Positions 46,031 through 56,377 of a stretch of 64,000 nt of DNA are shown here, one piece after another (within the stretch, counting starts at the first letter, position 1; every line of letters starts with the position of its first letter). A model generated the notes under the pieces. It searched no databases, was not told the origin of the DNA, and was given only the letters and a program-made list of their open reading frames with translations. Source of the stretch: Fragilaria crotonensis (lineage: Eukaryota; Bacillariophyta; Fragilariophyceae; Fragilariales; Fragilariaceae). Made by a program: the position numbers and the translations under genes. Location: the NCBI GenBank assembly GCA_022925895.1, contig JAKSYS010000007.1, forward strand, positions 1-64,000. The letters run 5' to 3'.

Positions 46031-49000
46031 TTATTGAACACACGTTGCACCACCTAGCGTTTTTGAGCTTTCTCTTTTCATAGCAACACACGGAACATAC
46101 ACGCTTCTTACACTTCCGACACAGTGCTTTGAAGGCTTATTGCATTCAATACAAGCATCATTGTTGTCACAAGCTTTCAAACTTCCTGTCATCGGCTGTT
46201 TTGAAGGTTTATTGCATTTAATGCAAGCATCATTGTCATCACCAGCTTTCCTCTTTCCTCTCACCGTACTTTGTTTCCCAAAGTACACTGATTTCCTTAG
46301 ACAATCCCGAACCTTTTTCCTTACTTCTTTCGTGTTGATACCTTTCCAAACGTTTTCTCTTAAGTGCAGATTCTTGAAGTCCAATGTGCGATCAAGGTAC
46401 GGAATGCATTTGCGTTGCCCCTTCCCACACAGTACATCCTTTTTTCCATGTTTTGCGATTATCAAAAAACTTTCATTTTCCTTTTCCAAATTATTGCGTA
46501 TAAACTTCAACGCATTGTCGACAAATGGCAATGGAGACTTCTCGTGTGAAAGAGCAAGGACTTGCCAACACAGATTCTTCTTCTCATCTTCTGATGCAGC
46601 ATTTTGGAAGTCCTTCTTGAAACTTGAAAGAAATGGAGCAATATGCTCTATAGACGATGGCACGAATTCACTTCCCTGCAAGAGCGCCGTGGTTGTATGT
46701 GCTCCATCAGTCATCTTTTTGTTGTCTTGAATCTTTGCTGGTGACATTGTCACCAACAGTGGACGATCTTGTTCCTCTACTGCCTTCGCTTCACCCTTTC
46801 TTGCTGGTGACTTCGTCAACGATGGATTATCCTGCTTTCGCTGTCCTAGACCACCCAACTGCTCTTCACCACTAGCCTTCTTCCCTTTGTTCTTTGTTTG
46901 TCGAGGCTTTCGCAACCGCTTCGCTACATCAACATTATTCATCTGGCACAAATCTCTTTCCCTGCCAACCAACAGTGCTTCTTTTGACAATGGTTGCCAC
47001 CCCGATAATTTGGCTAAATCAGGAAACGCGTGTTCTGGGTCGGGCATCATTAGTTTCCCCCAAACGAAAGCAACTGTTCTAACCCCTTGCTGGGACGAAG
47101 ATATTTTTTGTACTCATCTGTTCCTTCTCGAACCGACCCAAAGTTGCTGCTTGCTATTCTGTCAATCAGTTGAAACAAGCTCACGTACACGTCATGAAAA
47201 TAGTGAGCAAACATTCGTCTTGATGTGGGAATCTTCCTGCCCATGCCCTTGACATTGCCATTGCTGTCGCAAGTGATGTCACCTTTCACGTCGTGCACCA
47301 TGACACAAAAATCACGGATGAAAATCAATGATTTTAAACCACTTTGCGCCATATCCCGTGTCCCGTGACCTTGGGAAGCGCCCCTTCTCTATGTCACATA
47401 TCTCATTCTCCTTGTCAGTGATGACACAACCAAAATTTACGCTTGTAGGGTAACACACGTATCACAAAGATAAACATGTACGTGTACTCACATTTCATAC
47501 TCGTCTTGGAAAAGTATCCCTCGGCGCATCCAGCTGTAGATCCAGGTCTTTATTACTCTAACCTGCCTCTTAGCAGAATCATCCTTCCCTCTCCGATAAC
47601 CCAAGCCTTTACAATTTCATCTCCAGCCTTGATCAACAAGGTGCCACCCACATCGAGTACGTACTGCATTGACATAATATGTGGAGATGGCAAAGTCAAC
47701 TTGTGACATTTCTTGGGAATCACTGTCAGTCATGATAAGTTTCACGGAATGTAGTGATTGCACACCAAGAAGCACAGGAAGGGCTTCTTGGAAGAGCCAA
47801 TGGAAAAACCAAGATCTTTCATTTGGGGCAAAGCACCTGACAATCACAGTTACCTTTGCATTTGAATCTTTCACAGAGAGTGTCAGCAATGGTCTGCTTT
47901 CATTGTTTGTCTCGTGAGTGCCATCATCGCATACAACTTCGGGAAAAGCGTGAAACAGGCGTCTGCCTTCTGGTAAAACCCAACAACACGCAATGAGTAT
48001 ATCCTGGTCTTCCCTTGCACCAACCGCAAGTCTGCTTTCAAAAGCATATTTCTTAAAAGCAGAAGTCTCTGCCACCTCCAGAGGTACTGGCTTCTCATGA
48101 AAAGGTGAAGTGTCATCAGTGTCATCGTCAGTTGGGATAACAGAAAGGCTGGTTAGTTCACCTGATAAATCATGAGGAATGGCTTCAGTGTGTGCAGCCT
48201 TTACACCGTTACCACGTAGTTCTTTTGATTTGCCATGATGATACAGACAGACGTAGGAGGCACCACCTTTTTGTAAGTAACTCAACATATTCTCACAGGG
48301 CGAAGACTCCGATGCTGTTGTGGTAGCATTGTTAACATTGGGGGAAGCCATGAAGTATTTTGCCATTCTTGTAAATCCTTGCACATATGCCATCTGACCA
48401 CGAGTAAAAATCTGACCTGTACAAGTTTTAGTAAACAGAGCAGCTTGGGCGGGCTGGATGTTGGCAACACTCATTGCAGCGACAGTTTGCAGGGTGGATA
48501 TGTCAAGAAAGCGTTTACGATTCCTTATTTTGTTGGCAACAAGAAGAGGAGGATGACCAGTGTGCTGGTTATCTCCAATTCCACAAACAAGGAAAAAGCT
48601 ATTGTGGTCAATTCGGAGTGTGAATTTGACACGACAGGTGCAGGAGGTACCACGTAGAGTAGAATTGCGACGCTTCAATGCTATGCCAGAACTCTTGCAC
48701 CCACGGGCATTCTTCTTATCACCAGTGTAGGTGGTAACACGCTAAGAATCGGTTCCAGTACTTTGGTTCAGTGTGCAGGACATTCCTCCTTGTTCAGACG
48801 AATACTTGCGGAAATTACTGCATTTCAATACATGTTGGTCAGTCAGTAGTACATCTGTGACATTGTTTGGGGAACGCAAACCATAACCATTGGAAACAAG
48901 GGCACAATTCCCAACTGATTTGGCAGCTTGGAGTAAGTCAGTGATAAGACTATGGCCTCCTGAATCCTTTCAAAATCCACCATTGATGGGATAAAGAGAT

Positions 49001-49221
49001 GGACTGAACCGAATAATATGCTTGGAACCCTTGTACATGGAGGTAGTGTACTGAAAGAGGTTGTACTCGGTTTCCAATGATGCATTGAAATCATCGGTTG
49101 CATGACAAAAATGACCTTTGAAAGGCAAAGAAGCAGTCCATGACATAGCCTTGAGAGCAGATAGAGTCTGGTCCACTGGATGTGGATCCTGCATCAATGG
49201 TACTTCTTGTTGTGGATGATC
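46031..49221 (-). pseudogene. MULE (Mutator-like) transposase gene, decayed
   Basis: Read on the minus strand, an exon from about 49221 (after a TCTTTAG acceptor) is followed by a broken zinc-finger region (CTCRVKF ... FLVCGIGDNQHTGH). The DDE domain lies in the 353-codon frame 47617-48678: the first Asp in VVCDDGTH, the second in MTDSDSQE, and the MULE C..H signature in CGWHLVDQGW. Just after this a single TGA (about 47617) interrupts an otherwise open stretch that runs on for about 45 codons to a possible GTGAGT donor. Next come 47050-47352 and, after a one-base slip in a G run near 47055, the 339-codon frame 46031-47050, which ends in two CxxCNKPSK knuckles. No TIRs were found. Confidence 0.85.
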
Positions 49222-49343
49222 CTAAAGAGAATGAAACATGGGGCTGGTAACAAAATAATTGGTAGGTGGGTGCTGTAGTAACGCAAGCAAAATGACAACA
49301 GATAGAGAGCAAACAAGAGCAAAAACAGAATAATGGCAACAAG
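49005..49343. repeat. Direct repeat of 43893-44230
   Basis: This is the 5' part of the MULE gene, repeated inside the upstream TIR element. It ends within a few bases of 49343, where homology to the other glycosyltransferase copy begins. Confidence 0.85.
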
Positions 49344-50463
49344 GACTGATTATAAAACTGCCGCAACAGTACCAGTAGGAGCGTCTGTCAGCGAACGTCG
49401 CTTTTCTGTGTCGTTGGACCGAACGCTATCCGAACGAGGTTTGAATCTCATAACAGCAGTGTCCGGTTGTCACCTTGCAGCATGGTTTTTTCAGGGGGGC
49501 CGGTCACACCCTTTCATCATTGACTGTAATCTTGCCCAGGGCAGGGGGGACCTCCTCGGTGCAGGGTACTATCATGCGAGTCAACAGCTAGATCCCGGTA
49601 CAGTACGGCATATCCAATCGTCCGATACAATCTATGTAAATGCAAGAGGGTTCGCCGTGTTTGTTGAAACCATCCTTCCAAACATCACCACACCCATCGT
49701 CTTACTGGTGGGCCAATATTACCATCATGATATACATTTGATTCCTGAAGAAACCGAAATGACATTGTTGAATACCTCATGCATTGTCAGACTCTTTGCT
49801 CAGAATCTTGAAGAATACTTTCATCAGCCGCACCATCCCAAACTAGCGCCTTGGCCCTATGGTATTCAGCCATATTCCTACGGCCCTAACCGTACGCATC
49901 CATGGCCGAGTGAATTCTTGAGTGAAGCTTTTTGGAGGCTCCAGAATGACATTACCAGCACCAAAACGAAGGGCATCATGCACGGGTATCTCACCCAACG
50001 TACTAATCCGAAACGAAAGAACATCCCGTCCGGTCCAAAACTTCACTATGCCGAGTATTATGACGAAATTGCCCGACACCGATTCATCCTCTCTCCTGAT
50101 GGGGACCGACCCGAATGTTACCGAACATTTGAAGCCATTGCTCTTGGGACTATACCAATCACGGAGTTGTCAGCGTCGCTTCACCGTCATCTGCAACCCG
50201 CACCAATTCTGTTCGAAACGTCTGATTGGAATCTTAACGAGACGCAGGCCATGGAAAGAATGGGGGTATCCCAGTTTCCGACGGTGAACCGGATGTTAGT
50301 TTTGGAAGAGTATTGGTTGGACTACGTCGAGCGTGAGATGGGTGGAAGGAGCCTACGCTGGTTTGACCGCCTTGCATTGAAGAAAGCGAAACTTGATGAG
50401 TTCCAGATTCTCACAAAGGAGACGGATCTTTTATCCGGGGTGACGGCTTATAGGCATGGGTAA
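49333..50463 (+). CDS. Exostosin-like glycosyltransferase
   Basis: This is a 376-residue intact frame. The signature at 249-276 (HRFILSPDGDRPECYR, FEAIALGTIPI) matches the nucleotide-sugar-binding half of exostosin/GT47-like and related enzymes; residues 110-135 (LPNITTPIVLLVGQYY) fit the N-terminal half. The donor and acceptor are unknown. It has no signal anchor, unusual for a Golgi glycosyltransferase. The first ATG lies in sequence shared with the MULE repeat, and homology to the broken copy at 36478 starts only at about residue 4, so the natural 5' end may be lost or replaced. The enzyme is possibly truncated at the N-terminus although the frame is open. Confidence 0.72.
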   Translation: MATRTDYKTAATVPVGASVSERRFSVSLDRTLSERGLNLITAVSGCHLAAWFFQGGRSHPFIIDCNLAQGRGDLLGAGYYHASQQLDPGTVRHIQSSDTIYVNARGFAVFVETILPNITTPIVLLVGQYYHHDIHLIPEETEMTLLNTSCIVRLFAQNLEEYFHQPHHPKLAPWPYGIQPYSYGPNRTHPWPSEFLSEAFWRLQNDITSTKTKGIMHGYLTQRTNPKRKNIPSGPKLHYAEYYDEIARHRFILSPDGDRPECYRTFEAIALGTIPITELSASLHRHLQPAPILFETSDWNLNETQAMERMGVSQFPTVNRMLVLEEYWLDYVEREMGGRSLRWFDRLALKKAKLDEFQILTKETDLLSGVTAYRHG

Positions 50464-51171
50464 GTACGCCAACAGAATCAGATCAAATGTATCCCATTTA
50501 GTGATTCCTGTGTTAGATGGGGCGAGCTCGGTGCTTCGAATTTTTCTGTAATTGTGGTGGTGGCATTAGTTGTCCTTGCTAAACAGCTGTCACGATGAAT
50601 TCCACACCGTATTTACATATCGCAAGTAGAAGACCATATCATACTAACTACCTCGTATCGCCTCGTCAGTTTCGTCATGTCTACATATCAGCTGGTATAT
50701 GATAATGACAAACGCACAATTCGGTTGAACCACGCAAGGTCAAACGGCGTGGATCGAGAGAACACAAGTGGCTCCGTCGAACGGATTGTGACGTTCAGGT
50801 CTCATGTCTGTATGGAGGATCATTATTCCAAAACGAGTCGAAAACGGTGCGGTTGTCCGATGGTCGCATGTCGTGCATAACTCGGAGTGCCATACCAAAC
50901 ACCAAGTGGGAGCCAAACCCAAACTCGTGCCAACACATTTTGCATCAAGGCAACATGGACGACCCACAACGGATGAAACAGACACATGATACACAACCGC
51001 CTTGTTGTTGCTAATTTCAGTTTCAAAAATAATCACCCGTTGGAATTTCAGTTTCGAAAACTCACTCGCAGCGTGTTGGCTCTTCATTCGTTTCATCACT
51101 CTTTTTTTATTTTGGTTCACAAAAACACAAAGTATCTCATAAATCAAAGACCCGTCCAACGCCGCAATATC
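50464..51171. other. Intergenic, no gene recognised
   Basis: Near 50607 the words gtatttacatatc and gaccatatcatac resemble the 3' flanks of the ATP-grasp gene and of its partial copy. Minus-strand frames here are shadows without recognisable product. Confidence 0.45.
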
Positions 51172-52176
51172 ATGTTTCGATTCTTGTTTGCGTTCTCCGT
51201 TTTGATGGTAAGTTTGAAAAAAACGCGTGGAAGGACGCAACCGATCGGGTATCATCAATTTCAACCCCTCGTTACAGCATATTGCTCACGATTTGTTGTG
51301 ATCCAAAAGCCATGCGTCGTTGCTGTCGATCCGTTGTCCAGGTGTGCCAACGAGTACCACAACTTGATCTTGTGCAGCAATCAGACCCAAAGTGGATGCA
51401 GTTTGTCGTGCACGCAGGGCGAGTTCGAAAACGTTTCCAAGTACACCACGGGATTCTGTGCCCAGAATGATGATTTCTGTGGTGTTTCCATGTGTTGCCC
51501 CGCATGTTGGGAATTGACGGGTGCCTATCAGGGATGTCTCTACGAACAGTACGGATGTGATACCAGTTGCAAGAAATTCCTTCCACCGTCCGCGTCGGGT
51601 CCCGTCGCGGCGCCATCTCCAATCATGGTGGTCCAACCTCCCAATGGAGGAGGGAATAACGATGATGACAGTGTTGGTGTTTCTCCAGAATGCTTGAACA
51701 AGCAATCGGCACTTGAAACGTGCTTTACTCAGAATTTTGAAAACTGCTCGGCATCCTTTTTCACGTGTGTGAGCAATGAACCACTCGAAGAAGCGACACT
51801 CTGCCAATCGTTGAGCCAGGTTTGTCATGATGCCACCTGCTGTGAGCCTTGTGCCACTGTTGGTAAGGAGTTTGTCGAGTGCGAATTGCGTGTCCGTGGA
51901 TGCCGTGGCGACTGCTCCAATGAAGATATTGTCACTGTGACTGACAAGAAGCATAAAATGAATAACAACAAATCCAACAAGAAGACGACAACGGTGAAGA
52001 AATCGGATCAGATGAAGATGGCGATGAAGATGGCGAAAACTGATAAGAAGAAGAAGATGGCGATGGCTGCCGAGAAGGTGATGAAATCTGGCCATAAGAT
52101 GGGAAAGACCAAGGGCGACAAGGGTGGTAAAGCAATGGACAAGAAGAATGGCAAGGTCCCAAAAGGACGTGAATAG
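51172..52176 (+). CDS. Secreted Cys-rich protein with Lys/Met-rich tail
   Basis: The proposed structure is two exons, 51172-51207 and 51310-52176, joined by removing a 102-bp GTAAGT...CAAAAG intron in phase 0. This gives a signal peptide MFRFLFAFSVLMPCVVA. The mature protein has two Cys-rich repeats of about 75 residues (first with MCCPACWELTGAYQGCLYE, second with TCCEPCATVGKEFVECELR), each with a CC..C core, linked by a Pro/Gly/Asn-rich hinge. A roughly 75-residue tail is dominated by Lys and Met (KMAMKMAKTDKKKKMAMAAE). Lys-rich secreted proteins in diatoms include silaffin-like wall proteins, so a biosilica or extracellular role is possible but unproven. The unspliced frame is also open, so the start and intron need RNA evidence. 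Confidence 0.72.
   Translation: MFRFLFAFSVLMVSLKKTRGRTQPIGYHQFQPLVTAYCSRFVVIQKPCVVAVDPLSRCANEYHNLILCSNQTQSGCSLSCTQGEFENVSKYTTGFCAQNDDFCGVSMCCPACWELTGAYQGCLYEQYGCDTSCKKFLPPSASGPVAAPSPIMVVQPPNGGGNNDDDSVGVSPECLNKQSALETCFTQNFENCSASFFTCVSNEPLEEATLCQSLSQVCHDATCCEPCATVGKEFVECELRVRGCRGDCSNEDIVTVTDKKHKMNNNKSNKKTTTVKKSDQMKMAMKMAKTDKKKKMAMAAEKVMKSGHKMGKTKGDKGGKAMDKKNGKVPKGRE
51208..51309 (+). other. Predicted intron (102 bp)
   Basis: A strong GTAAGT donor follows the codons for FSVLM, and the acceptor AAAAG precedes the codons for PCVVAV, phase 0. Its removal is what creates a complete signal peptide. The nearer acceptor at TTACAG gives an early stop. Confidence 0.6.
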
Positions 52177-52577
52177 AATTCTCGACAGTAGTTGCATGGT
52201 TCATGACTTGTTCGAGGATGAATCACCGTAATGAAGAATAGAATTCGTTTGCAAATATTTGATGGAATGGTAGTCTGTTCGTAGGTCGTTGGTGGGCGTA
52301 GTATTGATTGAGTTAGAGTTGCATGCCGAGCTCGCGCTGCCATGACGTTGCAGATTGCGATCATGGGCGAAGCAGTCGATGCTAGTAGATGGGTAGGGAA
52401 GATGGGAATCGTTGCAATGATGAAGAGCAATAAACATCACGGCAATAGCAATGGATGGCGAGCGATATCAATCAAAAAGTTCTTGTTTCATTAAAATAGA
52501 GAAGTCGATTTTCCTGTGAGTCATGCCTGGGGCGTCACCTGTGCTGAGTGATTCAGACGTCTAGCGCCTACTCACAT
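52177..52577. other. Intergenic between convergent genes
   Basis: This is a short spacer shared by the 3' ends of a plus-strand and a minus-strand gene. No gene is seen. Confidence 0.5.
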
Positions 52578-52991
52578 CTATCTGCCACGCTGAAACTCTT
52601 CAGCGTGGTCGACTTCATTGGGGTTATCTCGTGCAAAGATGGCATGATAGTCCTCGTCCTTCTTGTACATTCCCTTCTGAAAATCCCACTTAGGATCTCG
52701 TCCAACATCTCGTGATCCAGAGTTATTAAATGCCCCTCGTCGAATCTGTGCTGCCGACAAACTCTCTTCCTTATCCGTCAATCGTCCAACCCATTGAATG
52801 GCAAGGAATGGAATGGAAAACGCCACGCCTAAAAAGGTTAATGTGCCAAACAATACTTTGGATTGCGATGGTCTCGTGGTTGATGTTGCTGTTGTTGTTC
52901 TTGTACCACCTGCCATGGAGGATGACGGCGTCTTTTTCACCAAGTGTCGTGCAAGCTCACGAGCCACATGCGGTGGAATCTTGGATGTCAT
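52578..52991 (-). CDS. Small protein with one membrane segment
   Basis: This 137-residue intact frame begins at ATG 52991. A basic N-terminus (MTSKIPPHVARELARHLVKK) and a Ser/Thr-rich stretch are followed by one hydrophobic segment at about 47-66 (LFGTLTFLGVAFSIPFLAIQW) and a hydrophilic tail with QIRRGAFNNSGSRDVG and DPKWDFQKGMYK. The layout resembles small mitochondrial inner-membrane subunits, but I do not recognise the family and do not assign one. Confidence 0.65.
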   Translation of the reverse strand: MTSKIPPHVARELARHLVKKTPSSSMAGGTRTTTATSTTRPSQSKVLFGTLTFLGVAFSIPFLAIQWVGRLTDKEESLSAAQIRRGAFNNSGSRDVGRDPKWDFQKGMYKKDEDYHAIFARDNPNEVDHAEEFQRGR

Positions 52992-53913
52992 GGTCTTTCG
53001 TTCGTCGTCGCTGAGCTACTTGCTACCGGTGGATGTGTGCATACTTGATGCGCGTTTCTTCTTTTTATGCGGCTGTCATCCATACCACCAGTGATACCCC
53101 GTGGATACGCACCCCACTACAAGCGAAACAGAGTACTGTACTGTACTGTAGTATGCATAATGCATACATACTACATAGTACGTTACCTCGTACATGAATT
53201 ACAGAACTACTACTCGTACACTCGTACCCTCGTACAAGTGGTTTTCTACCACACATAGGGTTATCACTGACTCAGCCTCCATTCCCTTTTTACTGTAGTA
53301 TGGAGTACTTGTACTGTAACCCGTACTCAAATACTGGAATACACCTACAGAGTAGACTTCGTTGATTCCTTTGTCATTCGACGACAGCGTCGGACCCATG
53401 AATTTATGGATTCCAAAAATTGTTGCAGACTCGAGATGCCCCAGACGTCACGAGAACACAATCACCGTGGAGGTCCATCGTACACATGCAACACACATCC
53501 ATGAATAACTTCGTGCACGTCCATCAAAACATCTATGTATATATATATATCCATATCTCATACACACCATGCATTCACATTGATCATATAAATTCATGCG
53601 TGCGTCCCCCTTCACATGCGACAGTAATATATAGGCAGAAAGTGAAAGCAATTTGTGTCATGAGCTTGTATGTGTGACATATTCTTAGTACTATAGTCTG
53701 ATCTCTGATCTACATGTTCTTTCTTCGATATATCATATATCTATTGCGAAATATGTAACTGGAAGTAGACTTTACAATCGAATCTGAGAACAATTTTGAA
53801 TATTCAAATGTTTCTTGTTCAATCCAGGTATCCACACAACATTTGCAGCTGCGGACTGCGGACAACGTACCACTGTCGGTTTTATCGCACATCCCACGTT
53901 CCTCCACGACAAC
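52992..53913. other. Intergenic, no gene recognised
   Basis: It contains GTAC-rich words at 53130-53240 and a TATATATA run near 53535. No gene is seen. Promoters of the flanking divergent genes should lie here. Confidence 0.5.
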
Positions 53914-54777
53914 ATGCCCAACACATTTCGAATGGCTGGGGATTTCCTGCACGTAATTGCAATGTGTATGATTCTTCATCGGCTGTTGGTCAAGAAGAAT
54001 GCTCAAGGTACTGTATTGCTCAGGGATCGAATGTTGAATGTCGAGTGTGTCATGCTCATCGCTCAGGCGACAGTGCGCAGGCGCTTAAAATGCTTTCACT
54101 TGTCAGTCTCACAATGCAAACCATACACAACAACAACACACACAATTCACAACAGGTGTTTCGCTCAAGACTCAAGATGCACTGCTTGGTATCAGCATCA
54201 CGCGATTCATGGTACACTGTTTCAGTCCTTATCCCTTTGCACCAACTTGCTTTGAGATGGAACTTTTCGACGGAGCAATCATGATGTTTTGCATTTTGGC
54301 ATCACTTGTCATTTGTGCCTCGATTCGGCGTTACAATCAGCTCAAATCAACATGTCGACCTGAGCAGGATATGGCTGAATCAAGGGTTGGCACTACGCCG
54401 TCGCTATGGTTTTTATTTTGAGTTTGGCAGGATTTACATCGGCTGAAGGATTTCACATTCGGCCCCTTCGAATCTTGTGGATCTCCTCACTTTTCTGAGA
54501 ACCACTTTCACTGATTCCACAGGTCATCCTGTACCGATGCTATCGTCAGGTCGAAGCCTTTACCGGGGCATCATTTCTACTTCTCATGGGGTTATACCGA
54601 CTGGTATACCTTGCGGATTGGATCGTTACCGGCAACTACCACCACATGCATAAAGACGACTTTTATGCGCCGTACCGTTTCTGGAACGTTCTGAGTTGGG
54701 TTGCACAAGTATCGATTGCTTCGTGGGCACTATTTTGGCCGGATGGAACCAACCATGGTCACCTGCCCACGGCATGA
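53914..54777 (+). pseudogene. KDEL-receptor-like (ERD2) gene, broken
   Basis: Exon 1 (53914-54007, MPNTFRMAGDFLHVIAM) joins through a 148-bp GT-AG intron (54008-54155, phase 1) to exon 2, which reads GVSLKTQDALLGISITRFM, matching the conserved G.S.K.Q.L....TR segment of ERD2. Further on come IRPLRILWISSLF, then a TGA, then EPLSLIPQVILYRC and FLLLMGLYRLVYLADWI, matching the family's LEILW...E....PQ...LGLYRALY.NWI region. The reading frame shifts once between about 54360 and 54405, and the TGA at about 54494 interrupts it. KDEL receptors return ER residents from the Golgi. This copy is divergent and, as read, non-functional; another copy is expected elsewhere in the genome. Confidence 0.65.
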
Positions 54778-56377
54778 CTCAGGCGATGCACTTTTGGCGA
54801 GATGCGTACTGGGGCATATGCCCGCTACTTTTGCTCTTCATCTTGGCATGTCGTTTAGATCTGAGACAAGCGGTTGTTGAGGAGAGTAGTGAAGGAGCTA
54901 CGTACGTATACGACATATCGTGTCCAGAAGATTGGACACATTATCCTGTGCAGGTTTGTTTTCTGTTGTTGTCACTTTCGCCTCTTCCTTGCCTCTGTTG
55001 GGGTTTTGGCCACAATGCAAGTTCCATGTCCGTCATGCTGTCCATGCTGTCCATGCTGTCGATGGGGATGAACTTGGCCTGCTCCACCGAGATCAAATAA
55101 ACCAACAATCAAAACCAGACAGCAACAATTATGATGAGACTACAGCAACTTTCACATTCAGGATTCCAAATGACGCCGACGGGATCACCACAGTCTAAGA
55201 TGGAATCATGACTTTTAGCTGCCTGGCTCTAAAGTAATGAACCGTTGTGGATAAGCACTGGATTTCGTTGCTTTGCGATCGCGCGCCACCGTGTCGCTCA
55301 AAGTTGGCAGGGTAAATACCATGGCGATACGATCTACCCAATGTCTACTTTTTCTTCCATCTTTGGCTATCGTTAACTGGGAGCATGGAAACTCGTCGAA
55401 ACGCTGCGACGGCGGAGGTGCAAATGTTTCGGCCCTTTCCTTCGCATTGGACATTAATGGCCTTGACACGCCGGAGTTGAGGTCATTTCTCATTTCACTT
55501 GCTCACGTCCAAGTCCATGGCTTGGATCCAAGCTCTATTTGTCATGTGCGACATTCGCACTTCGGGAACATCTGGGAACTACCGACTTGGTAAGTAATGA
55601 AACAGATGTAGAAACTACATGGAAAACCCGGATGTTCAGGAGGTCCCACGGTAGTGGAGTTTGCGGATAAGAAACCAGAACGCAAGAGAACCGTCGATTG
55701 GGTGGATGAAAAGTCTCCTGGCATGACATCGGTGTTCTCACGATCACCTGCCACGTCGGAATAGACGTCATGATGGTTTCAAAGTCATCGTAAATGGAAA
55801 ATATGGTTAAATGTTGGATTCTCCGATCTCGACACGTCGTATTCCACTTCATAAATAAAGATGCTCTACCTAAAGTAGGGAAAATGTCACCGTCGTGATT
55901 GAAGAGTTCGTAGAGAGAAAGTGCCCAGACTACGGCTAAACCTCTCGTTTTGTCGTGCATGGACGAGCGATGGCTATTTCCATCCAGAAATCTCTGCTAT
56001 ATTGTTTGGGTTCTTACTATAGAGTTGGGAATTTGCCACCATGTACAGGCAAGATAGTATGTTTCTACACAACCGTCGAATCACCATCCACTTGAATAAG
56101 GTCCAAGACAAAATATGTCATCCACTAAAAAAGCAATAGTCCTTCTTGTCTGTCGTGATGTGGGTGGACGACCACCCTACTTTCCAAATGATATAGTGAG
56201 ATGGTACATCAACTCGAATACACTTCCACTCATCGACATCGCGACGCTTGTATTACTCGGGATATGTCGCAACAAATGACATTGGAACGCCTCAAACCCC
56301 GCCTGTAGGCACCTCTGTTGCCTCGGACAGCAAGACATACCTTCCCAAAGTCGACGAAGGACGAGTTTGCTACAGCC
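54778..56377. other. Mostly intergenic
   Basis: A plus-strand frame at 54696-55100 contains HFWRDAYWGICPLLLLFILA, possibly the continuation of the KDEL-receptor-like relic in another frame. The piece at 55640-55960 is weakly similar to 62690-63050 (both include gttctca.gatc and gattga.ga.gtcgt words), suggesting an old dispersed repeat. No intact gene is seen. Confidence 0.45.

Noticed and set aside
43893-49343. Direct repeats read as LTRs of a retrotransposon
   Set aside because: The repeat contains an exon-intron piece of the MULE gene, lacks TG...CA ends, and no retroelement proteins lie between.
51286-52197. 303-codon minus-strand frame
   Set aside because: It is antisense to the secreted Cys-rich gene; its His/Leu/Arg-rich content mirrors the Lys/Met-rich plus-strand tail.
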